Positions 1 to 5,472 of a stretch of DNA of 7,489 nt are shown here, one piece after another. Source of the DNA: Candidatus Cloacimonas sp. SDB (lineage in GTDB: Bacteria > Cloacimonadota > Cloacimonadia > Cloacimonadales > TCS61); NCBI GenBank assembly GCA_001412425.1, contig LKUH01000311.1:1-7489 (forward strand). Reading direction: 5' to 3'. Numbering within the stretch: position 1 is the stretch's first letter; the number at the start of each line of letters is the position of its first letter. Under the pieces are notes generated by a model. That model worked only from the letters and a program-made list of their open reading frames with translations, was not told where the DNA came from and made no database searches. The translations under genes and the position numbers were made by a program.

Positions 1-32
1 AAAGAATATATTTTTTACATGGAAGGTTAAAG

Positions 33-962
33 ATGAAAATAAAATTAATAATTTTGGGAATTATAACCATTGTATTCGTAAGCTGCAGATTGACGAATCC
101 GGGCAGTACAAATGTGAATGAAGCTGCTTTGATAGTAGAGAACTTAACAGAGGAATTGATCTATTTAACTGTTGAAGACGGCAGTATAGGAGCTTATCCC
201 GAACATACGGTCTTGCCTTATGAATCCTACAGCCAAACCTGGGAAGCAAACGATGCAGTATTTGTGCTCAATAACGGTCAGGTAATACTTCGATATCGTA
301 CTGAAGAAGGTTATGAAGAGAACACGATTATTCAACTAACTGTTGGTTTTACCAGTTATTATACCATAGGTCTGAGTAATTCGATACTGATTGTAAGTAA
401 CGAAACAAATTCTGATGCCTGGTATACTGTTGATTCCGGAGAATTGAATTATCTTTTTTCCGGTGAGCAGGATGGTATATCTTTCGGTGATTTGAATTCT
501 ACTATTCAGATTAACCTGTTTTATTCCGGTTATCATGTTTTTTCTCAAAATATTGAACTGACTATTTATCCTTTTAATACTCAGGATTATGAAATTAATG
601 CCGATGCCGGAGCAGCTAAACTGATAAATAATTCCCTGTCCGATATTGTGGAAGTTTACATTGCTCCTGCAGAAGATCCCTACTGGGGAGAAAATCTATT
701 AGGTTCAATTCTGGAACCGGAAGTAAGTGCTTACTGGACTGTTGAGCCTGGCTGGTGGGATATCAGAGTTGTTGATGAATGGGGAGCATATAACGATTTT
801 CTGGATAATTATATTAGTCTCGACAATACTGTGTTCTTTACTTTCAGATCAACAAAAAATGATGTTATAGAAAAAGAAACAATTCCAAAAATATTTGCGG
901 ATGACCGAGCTTTAAAACATCCTTCCAAAAAAGTGGAATTTAAGGAATTCAGTACTGATTAA
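33..962 (+). CDS. Predicted lipoprotein with three related beta-rich domains, function unknown
   Basis: I do not recognise a named family. Residues 1-17 form a lipoprotein signal peptide (MKIK, then a hydrophobic stretch) ending in a lipobox-like FVS-C with Cys18 as the lipidation site, so the protein is probably membrane-anchored outside the cytoplasm. The rest looks like three similar units at about 31-113, 117-190 and 193-272. Each opens with a short strand and an Asn-rich turn (LIVENLT, LIVSNET, KLINNSL) and ends with a Tyr/Phe-rich strand. The third unit contains WGENLLGSILEP followed by WTVEPGWWDIRVVD, a pattern I associate with extracytoplasmic proteins of unknown function. The C-terminal 35 residues are charged and probably disordered. 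The start is supported by GGAAGG at 21-26, six bases before the ATG. The stop overlaps the stop of convergent rnhB. Its promoter lies outside the window. Confidence 0.8.
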   Translation: MKIKLIILGIITIVFVSCRLTNPGSTNVNEAALIVENLTEELIYLTVEDGSIGAYPEHTVLPYESYSQTWEANDAVFVLNNGQVILRYRTEEGYEENTIIQLTVGFTSYYTIGLSNSILIVSNETNSDAWYTVDSGELNYLFSGEQDGISFGDLNSTIQINLFYSGYHVFSQNIELTIYPFNTQDYEINADAGAAKLINNSLSDIVEVYIAPAEDPYWGENLLGSILEPEVSAYWTVEPGWWDIRVVDEWGAYNDFLDNYISLDNTVFFTFRSTKNDVIEKETIPKIFADDRALKHPSKKVEFKEFSTD

Positions 963-1567
963 AAGTCAAATTCCAGTTGACGGACAGGATTGAAGGATCT
1001 GCGGTGATGCTCGATAATCCCGAATTTCCTGATGGCCGCAAGGTGTTCCTGTGTAGGATAACCCTTGTTGCTGGCAAAATTATACTGCGGATACTTACGG
1101 TCCATTTCCAGCATGATCCGGTCCCTGGTAACTTTTGCCAGAATTGATGCTGCCGCAATAGCGGCGTATTTTGCATCACCTCTAATAATGGCGCGGGAGG
1201 GTAATTCAAGATTTTTTGGCAGAAAATTTCCATCTATCAAACAGATATCGGGTTCCGGTTTGAATTTTTCTGCTACCAGTTTCATACCCAGTAAGGAAGC
1301 CTGAAGAATATTAATACGATCAATTATTTTTTCTGAAACAATTTCGATTTTCCAATCAAGACATCTTGCCATAATAATCTCAAAAAGCTCTTCCCGCAAA
1401 GATGGAGTTATTTTTTTGGAATCATTCAGTCCTGGAAAATCATCCTTAACATCAAGTATAACGCCTGCAACCACAACCGGACCAGCCAGAGGACCTCTGC
1501 CTGCTTCATCGATACCGGCAATTCTCTTGTAAGTCCCGAAATCCCTGAGTTGATTATTGAACAGCAT
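959..1567 (-). CDS. rnhB: Ribonuclease HII
   Basis: RNase HII cleaves the RNA strand of RNA/DNA hybrids and starts removal of single ribonucleotides from DNA in the cytoplasm. From the chosen start the protein has 202 residues, the usual length. The signature IDEAGRGPLAGP gives catalytic Asp20 and Glu21. LIDGN gives Asp112, and GDAKYAAIAAASILAKVTRD gives Asp131, so the four-acid metal site is complete. NDSKK and the C-terminal Gly-Tyr-Pro-Thr and HHRRSF segments also fit the family. An upstream ATG at 1603 would add 12 residues not expected in the family. The ATG at 1567 is preferred because the conserved core begins soon after it and GGAAAAAG precedes it. It overlaps the last 14 bases of the pdxA fusion gene, which suggests translational coupling in one operon. 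Its stop shares the TTAA with the convergent lipoprotein gene. Confidence 0.95.
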   Translation of the reverse strand: MLFNNQLRDFGTYKRIAGIDEAGRGPLAGPVVVAGVILDVKDDFPGLNDSKKITPSLREELFEIIMARCLDWKIEIVSEKIIDRINILQASLLGMKLVAEKFKPEPDICLIDGNFLPKNLELPSRAIIRGDAKYAAIAAASILAKVTRDRIMLEMDRKYPQYNFASNKGYPTQEHLAAIRKFGIIEHHRRSFNPVRQLEFDF

Positions 1568-3275
1568 CTTTTTCCAAAACAAAGAAAAGACGGGGAATAT
1601 CACGATCCAGATAATCTGTATCCTGATTAATCAGATTTTCAGTATTATCAATTGCGAAAATTCCCTTCAGTTTCAATGGTGATTTTTTTATGGAAGCAAC
1701 GATCTCTTTTGTCTTATAAATCTTCTGCTTATGGATCTCGTCACCTCTCTTATACAGAAAACCATTCATTTCAAAAAAAGTAAGATAGGTGGTCTGGATC
1801 ATGTCATCGTAATTCAGTTCACTTTGATGGATCAGATACTGGGATTTATTATCTTCCAGATTGATAAATCCGTCAAAATTCTCCTTACAGTTATTAATAG
1901 TGGAGATATCAAAAATGAATAAACCGTGATCTCTTAGACCTTGAGCAACATTAGAAAACAACCTGCTGATCTGAGCTTTTTTGGTCAGATAATTTATACT
2001 GTCGAAAAGTAAAATTACCAGATCATAACTCTCTTTTTTGATAGGACTTAACATATCTTTGCAGTATAGTTTAGGGGCAAATGGTTTTTGCGCTGCAATT
2101 TTCAGCATTTCCGGAGAAATATCGGAAGCGTCCACTTTCAGTTTGCTCTTTACCAGGAGAGACGAAATATTAGCTGTCCCACAGGCAAGTTCGAGAATAT
2201 TTCTGGGATTCTTCCTGTTCTTTTTATTGTATTGCTGAAGCAGGAATTTTGCCCAGTTTTCGTATTCCACATGACCCATATATTGATCGTAGTATTTGGC
2301 AAAAAGGCTGTAAGTCCCAGCCTGGATCTCTACTTTGGGAAGTATCAGTTTTTCAGCCATTTCAATAGCTTTTATCAGACTTTGTTCCGAGGCAATGTTA
2401 AGACCAGCAATATCAAAAGCAGTTCCGTGATCTACTGACGTTCTGACATAGGGAAGACCCAGGGTGACATTGACGCCATTTTCGCTGGAAATCATTTTAA
2501 AAGGGATCAGTCCCTGATCGTGATAGGCGGAAATGACCAGATCATATTCGGTTGCCCTCGATGAAAAGAAAGTATCTGACGGGAAGGGACCAGCGATGTG
2601 AATATTCGTTTTTTCCAGTTCCTGCAGAACGGAAGCAATCAGTTCATCTTCACTGCCAAAAGCTCCCTTTTCGCCTGCATGAGGATTTAATGCCAGCATG
2701 GCAATCTCCGGATTTTTTAATAATTTCTCCGCACTCTTGTAAATCAATTTCAGTTTTCTAATCAGATTGGTTCTGGTAATCACTTCACTCACTTCACAAA
2801 CTGGTAAATGGGTGGTTAAAAGTGCCAGATTAAAAAAGGGTCCCCAGAAAGACATTATTACATTAGCCGAATTAGAGCTGCGGGCAAAAAATTCTGTATG
2901 ACCGATAAAATCGGGTGCAGATTTTCGTATCTCATGTTTGGAAACAGGACAGGTTACAACGGCATGGATTTTTTTATTATTCAGATCTTCAGCACATTTT
3001 TGTAAAATTTGTAAAGCAATTTTACCTGAATTTTTCCCGGGTTGTCCAGGTTTTATTTCTTCATTATCGATTTTAAGCCAATATAACAATTTTGTATCTT
3101 GTGCTTCATCAGCATTTTTAATAACTTTAATAGTATTTCCATCTTTAAAAGGGATCAGTTTTCCATAAATGATATAGATTAGGTTCGACTGGAAATGATA
3201 AAACCGGCAGGCTTTTGCAACTATTTCAGGTCCTATTCCTGCCGGATCACCACTGGTTATAGCAATTTTTTTCAT
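1554..3275 (-). CDS. pdxA: Fusion of 4-hydroxythreonine-4-phosphate dehydrogenase (PdxA) and a SAM-dependent methyltransferase
   Basis: PdxA oxidises 4-phosphohydroxy-L-threonine with NAD(P) in the DXP-dependent route to pyridoxal phosphate. Residues 1 to about 315 form a complete PdxA domain: GDPAGIGPE at 9-17, GHTEF at 125-129, metal-ligand histidines in TTHLP (His156), LNPHAGE (His199) and YHDQG (His252), and LGLPYVRTSVDHGTA near 275-287. From about residue 320 the frame continues without a stop into a class I methyltransferase: an entry helix with FAKYYDQYM, motif I LELACGTA at 361-368, an acidic strand end near Asp385, and DLVILLFDSIN at 418-428. The methyltransferase substrate cannot be told. 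The total of 573 residues compares with about 330 for ordinary PdxA. The ATG at 3275 (MKKIAITSGDPAG) is chosen over that at 3281 because AGGA sits at a proper distance from it. The gene leads an operon with rnhB. Confidence 0.9.
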   Translation of the reverse strand: MKKIAITSGDPAGIGPEIVAKACRFYHFQSNLIYIIYGKLIPFKDGNTIKVIKNADEAQDTKLLYWLKIDNEEIKPGQPGKNSGKIALQILQKCAEDLNNKKIHAVVTCPVSKHEIRKSAPDFIGHTEFFARSSNSANVIMSFWGPFFNLALLTTHLPVCEVSEVITRTNLIRKLKLIYKSAEKLLKNPEIAMLALNPHAGEKGAFGSEDELIASVLQELEKTNIHIAGPFPSDTFFSSRATEYDLVISAYHDQGLIPFKMISSENGVNVTLGLPYVRTSVDHGTAFDIAGLNIASEQSLIKAIEMAEKLILPKVEIQAGTYSLFAKYYDQYMGHVEYENWAKFLLQQYNKKNRKNPRNILELACGTANISSLLVKSKLKVDASDISPEMLKIAAQKPFAPKLYCKDMLSPIKKESYDLVILLFDSINYLTKKAQISRLFSNVAQGLRDHGLFIFDISTINNCKENFDGFINLEDNKSQYLIHQSELNYDDMIQTTYLTFFEMNGFLYKRGDEIHKQKIYKTKEIVASIKKSPLKLKGIFAIDNTENLINQDTDYLDRDIPRLFFVLEKDAVQ

Positions 3276-3322
3276 AATCATCCTGCCTGTTTTTTTGAAT
3301 CAACATCTGCACTCCTTAAATC

Positions 3323-3348
3323 TGTCAAACTTTTTGAACTATTTGACA
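3323..3348. promoter_or_regulatory. Inverted repeat made of two divergent -35-like boxes
   Basis: TGTCAAA at 3323-3329 and TTTGACA at 3342-3348 are perfect inverted copies separated by 12 bases. The right arm contains TTGACA facing the Memo-peroxiredoxin genes. The left arm, read on the minus strand, contains TTGACA facing pdxA. The element lies within the only intergenic space between these divergent units, so it may be a pair of back-to-back -35 boxes, an operator, or both. Confidence 0.4.
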
Positions 3349-3371
3349 AAGATTATTAAAATATTTAATTT
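3343..3371 (+). promoter_or_regulatory. Candidate sigma-70-type promoter for the Memo-peroxiredoxin operon
   Basis: A perfect TTGACA lies at 3343-3348. With a 17-base spacer the -10 position is TAATTT at 3366-3371, a weak match within very AT-rich DNA. It ends 38 bases before the Memo start codon, a sensible leader length. The -35 box is convincing, but the -10 assignment is not secure. Confidence 0.4.
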
Positions 3372-3409
3372 ATTACATAGCGATTCAGGAAAATATTTGG
3401 AGGTGAATT

Positions 3410-4228
3410 ATGATAATGGATCCAGTTGTGGCAGGTTCTTTTTATTCTTCAAATCCAATTTTTTTAAGAGATCAGATCAATAATTTTTTAAAGGAAGTGA
3501 AACTGGAAAAAGCATATGAGAATCCACTTGGCATTATTTCACCTCATGCAGGTTATATTTATTCGGGACAATGTGCAGCTTATGGATTCAAGGCACTTAG
3601 ATTAAAAGATTTTGAGCTTGCCGTAATTATTGCTCCATGTCATAGATATGTAGGTTTTGAGTATTCGATTGGTGATTTTGAAGCCTACAGGACTCCCTTA
3701 GGTTTAGCAGAAGTAGATATTGTGGAGACAGAACAGCTTCTGCAGGACAAGAAATTCCGGTTTATTTCACAGGCTTTTAACAGCGAAAATTCACTGGAGA
3801 TGCAGATTCCTTTTCTTCAAGTAATCAAACCTGATGCCAGGATAATACCAATTCTAATTGGAAATCAAAGCAGTGAAAACAGCAAATATCTCGCAGAAAA
3901 TCTTTTTACACATTTTAAGCAGAAATTGGAGAAAGTAGTGTTTATAGCCAGCAGCGATCTTTCACATTACCATAATGCTGATACTGCCGGTAAAATGGAT
4001 GCTAAAATTGCTGAAAGCATAAGTAATGGAGATATAGAAGCTTTGCTGGAAAACATTAAAACAGGAAACTCTGAAGCATGTGGGTTCGGAGCGATTTTAA
4101 CTCTTATGTATTTGTCTGAACTGGCTAATTACGGAAAAATTGCCAATTTGAATTATACTCATTCAGGAGAGATCAGTCACAATAATAACCATGTTGTGGG
4201 TTATTTATCCACGATATTTTATAAATGA
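3410..4228 (+). CDS. Memo family protein (AmmeMemoRadiSam system protein B-like)
   Basis: This is a 272-residue member of the Memo family, whose fold resembles extradiol dioxygenases. Human MEMO1 binds iron or copper, and the role of the bacterial proteins is unsettled. Visible landmarks are DPVVAGSFY at 4-12, SPHAGYIYSG around His46, APCHRY with His78, SSDLSHYH with Asp183 and His186, and SEACGFGA with Cys224. His46, His78, His186 and Cys224 align with the human metal-site set His49, His81, His192 and Cys244. The usual EHSLE motif reads ENSLE here (Asn127 for His). AMMECR1 and the radical SAM partner are not in this window. The start is supported by GGAGG at 3399-3403, six bases before the ATG. 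The gene ends with UGA and lies 30 bases upstream of the peroxiredoxin gene, in the same frame and probably on the same mRNA. Confidence 0.92.
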   Translation: MIMDPVVAGSFYSSNPIFLRDQINNFLKEVKLEKAYENPLGIISPHAGYIYSGQCAAYGFKALRLKDFELAVIIAPCHRYVGFEYSIGDFEAYRTPLGLAEVDIVETEQLLQDKKFRFISQAFNSENSLEMQIPFLQVIKPDARIIPILIGNQSSENSKYLAENLFTHFKQKLEKVVFIASSDLSHYHNADTAGKMDAKIAESISNGDIEALLENIKTGNSEACGFGAILTLMYLSELANYGKIANLNYTHSGEISHNNNHVVGYLSTIFYK

Positions 4229-4247
4229 TCAAGTTACAAAAGACGAA

Positions 4248-4253
4248 AAGGAG
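4248..4253 (+). promoter_or_regulatory. Ribosome binding site of the peroxiredoxin gene (upstream start)
   Basis: AAGGAG lies five bases before the ATG at 4259 and supports the longer form with the Cys9-containing extension. A second, even stronger AAGGAGGAG at 4355-4363 precedes the in-frame ATG at 4370 by six bases, so a shorter form starting MIQVGKKAPDF is also possible. The internal site may be incidental, since it also codes for the Lys-Glu run of the extension. Confidence 0.6.
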
Positions 4254-4258
4254 AGTGT

Positions 4259-4978
4259 ATGGCTGAAGAAGTTAAAGCAGGATGTGCCAGACCTACGGGG
4301 GGTCCTGTGGGTGAAAAAGTTGAAGAAGAACCCCAAAAAGAAGCTGAACAGAAAAAGGAGGAGACTAAAATGATTCAAGTTGGCAAAAAAGCACCTGATT
4401 TCACCGCGCCAGGATATAAGCAGGGAAAGTTTATTAACGAAAAATTATCAGATCATTTGGGTAAATGGGTTGTTCTATGTTTCTATCCCGGTGATTTTAC
4501 CTTCGTCTGAGCTACTGAAATTTCAGCAGTTGCTGAAAAATACGGGGAATTTCAAAAGCTGGGCGTAGAAGTTTTATCAATGAGCATAGACAGTATTTAT
4601 GTACATAAGATGTGGAATGATAATGAATTATCGAAAATGGTAGAAGGTGGGGTTCCTTATGCTATGCTTTCTGACACTGGTGGCAAAGTCGGAAAGATCT
4701 ATGGTGTGTACGATGAAGATGCAGGAGTTGAAACCAGAGGAAGATTTTTAATTGATCCGGATGGGATCATTCAGGGGTTTGAAGTATTAACTCCACCTGT
4801 CGGCAGGAACATTGGAGAAACATTGCGCCAGATCCAGGCATTTCAACTGGTACGTGAGTCCAAAGGTTCTCAGGCAACTCCTTCCGGCTGGAAACCGGGT
4901 AAAATGACCCTGAAACCAGAACCGGGACTGGTAGGAAATATCTGGAAAGTCTGGAAGACCGATATGGCCTTCGATTAA
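4259..4978 (+). CDS. Selenocysteine-containing peroxiredoxin (AhpC/Prx1-like), in-frame UGA read as Sec84
   Basis: Peroxiredoxins reduce hydrogen peroxide and organic hydroperoxides through a peroxidatic Cys or Sec. Reading the UGA at 4508-4510 as selenocysteine gives one 239-residue protein. Residues 1-37 are a charged extension carrying AGCARPTGGPVG (Cys9). The Prx core runs from VGKKAPDFTAPGY (about 41-53) through YPGDFTFV-Sec-ATEI at 76-88 to WKPGKMTLKPEPG near the C-terminus. The PxxxTxxC active site is Pro77, Thr81 and Sec84, with Arg160 in TRGRFLIDPDG as the expected activating Arg. Nothing is missing between the two halves, and no Shine-Dalgarno precedes the Met at 4580, so re-initiation is unlikely. 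The usual C-terminal resolving motif EVCP is replaced by QATP. Only Cys9 and Cys74 remain. The gene follows the Memo gene by 30 bases. A nonsense mutation is the alternative, but it would have to hit the catalytic codon by chance. Confidence 0.88.
4508..4510 (+). other. In-frame UGA codon, predicted selenocysteine insertion site
   Basis: The TGA occupies the peroxidatic cysteine position of the peroxiredoxin (TFV-U-ATEI). Both flanks are in the same frame and match the family without a gap. Other genes in the window contain no internal TGA, and Trp is written TGG, so a genome-wide reassignment of UGA is not suggested. SelA, SelB, SelD and tRNA-Sec would have to be encoded elsewhere. Confidence 0.85.
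4521..4538 (+). promoter_or_regulatory. Bacterial SECIS-like hairpin
   Basis: TTTCAGC (4521-4527) pairs perfectly with GCTGAAA (4532-4538) around an AGTT loop. The loop starts 17 nt after the UGA. Bacterial SECIS elements, as I recall their published description, sit just downstream of the UGA, with the apical loop about 16-37 nt away and a G among the first two loop bases. This hairpin meets those points, with G as the second loop base. It lies entirely within the coding sequence, covering codons 88-93. Confidence 0.65.
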
Positions 4979-5083
4979 TTTAATCGTAATTTCATTCTTG
5001 CATTGAATTTAAAGAAGATGTTCAGACATCATCAGCGTAAAAATATGAGTTTTATTTTGCTTTAAAACAGCAGAAAAAATAGT
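4979..5083. other. Intergenic stretch between the peroxiredoxin gene and the tRNA promoter
   Basis: This is AT-rich DNA with no supported gene. Small stem candidates include GATGT-TCAG-ACATC (about 5018-5031) and GTTTTA...TAAAAC (5049-5068). Neither is followed by a convincing T-run, so I cannot name an intrinsic terminator for the Memo-peroxiredoxin unit. Confidence 0.5.
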
Positions 5084-5112
5084 TTGACAACATAGAGTGT
5101 TTTAAAAGATTT
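5084..5112 (+). promoter_or_regulatory. Candidate promoter of the tRNA operon
   Basis: A perfect TTGACA lies at 5084-5089, about 40 bases before the first tRNA. The region 5103-5112 (TAAAAGATTT) is where a -10 box should be, but no good TATAAT match exists at ideal spacing. Its position directly ahead of a tRNA cluster supports the call. Confidence 0.5.
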
Positions 5113-5128
5113 TGCGCTTTAAATTGCA

Positions 5129-5203
<75 letters not shown>

Positions 5204-5212
5204 TTTTATAAT

Positions 5213-5286
5213 GGCGACATCGCCAAGTGGTAAGGCAAGGGTCTGCAAAATCCTTATCCCCGGTTCGAATCCGGGTGTCGCCTCCA
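5213..5286 (+). tRNA. tRNA-Cys (anticodon GCA)
   Basis: Acceptor GGCGACA pairs with TGTCGCC at 5276-5282. The anticodon stem AGGGT/ATCCT (one G-U pair) encloses CTGCAAA with GCA at 5245-5247. The T-arm is CCCGG-TTCGAAT-CCGGG. CCA is encoded at 5284-5286. Nine bases separate it from tRNA-Gly. It is an ordinary Cys tRNA, not tRNA-Sec: it has no long variable arm and no UCA anticodon. Confidence 0.97.
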
Positions 5287-5296
5287 AAAAGTGTTT

Positions 5297-5384
5297 GCCG
5301 GAGTGGTGGAATTGGTAGACACAAGGGACTTAAAATCCCTCGGGCTTTTTGTCCGTGCCGGTTCAAGTCCGGCCTCTGGTACCA
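5297..5384 (+). tRNA. tRNA-Leu (anticodon UAA)
   Basis: At 88 nt it has the long variable arm of a class II tRNA (CGGGCTTTTTGTCCG region). The anticodon stem AGGGA/TCCCT encloses CTTAAAA with TAA at 5331-5333. The T-arm is GCCGG-TTCAAGT-CCGGC. Acceptor GCCGGAG pairs with CTCTGGT using two G-U pairs, including the first pair. CCA is encoded at 5382-5384. It is the last gene of the cluster, seven bases before the terminator stem. Confidence 0.96.
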
Positions 5385-5390
5385 TAAATG

Positions 5391-5420
5391 ATGCCATCCT
5401 GATAGGGTGGCATTTTTTTT
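5391..5420 (+). terminator. Rho-independent terminator of the tRNA operon
   Basis: ATGCCATCCT at 5391-5400 pairs with AGGGTGGCAT at 5404-5413 (ten pairs, one T-G) around a GAT loop, followed immediately by a run of eight T ending at 5420. It closes the Gly-Cys-Leu tRNA transcript and separates it from the membrane protein gene. Confidence 0.93.
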
Positions 5421-5442
5421 ATAAAATATGGAACTAATAGAC

Positions 5443-5470
5443 TTGACAGCGGGTAATATTGTAATTTATT
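5443..5470 (+). promoter_or_regulatory. Candidate promoter for the DUF454 gene (and perhaps catalase)
   Basis: TTGACA lies at 5443-5448. With a 16-base spacer TTTATT (5465-5470) would be the -10 box. This would place transcription start at or just inside the ATG run at 5473-5481, implying a leaderless or nearly leaderless message. The -10 match is weak. Confidence 0.35.
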
Positions 5471-5472
5471 AA

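Noticed and set aside
2552..2761. Plus-strand open frames opposite the pdxA fusion
   Set aside because: The minus strand carries a complete recognisable PdxA and methyltransferase. The opposite frames have no ribosome sites or known motifs.
4191..4373. Lysine-rich small protein overlapping the Memo end and the peroxiredoxin start
   Set aside because: It is the +1 frame of two real genes, without a ribosome site. Its lysine-rich composition just reflects the A-rich DNA.
4508..4510. Nonsense mutation or sequencing error making a pseudogene
   Set aside because: The stop falls exactly on the catalytic Cys codon, the rest of the gene is undamaged, and a SECIS-like hairpin follows. It remains possible but is less likely.
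4580..4978. Separate 132-residue protein starting at the Met at 4580
   Set aside because: It begins in the middle of the peroxiredoxin fold, has no ribosome binding site, and is in frame with the upstream half across the UGA.
3410..4978. Genetic code with UGA as Trp or Gly throughout
   Set aside because: No other gene in the window has an internal TGA, Trp is written TGG, and the Memo gene ends normally at a TGA.
4973..4985. Palindrome GATTAA-T-TTAATC at the peroxiredoxin stop as a terminator
   Set aside because: It is pure AT-rich pairing with a one-base loop, and no T-run follows.
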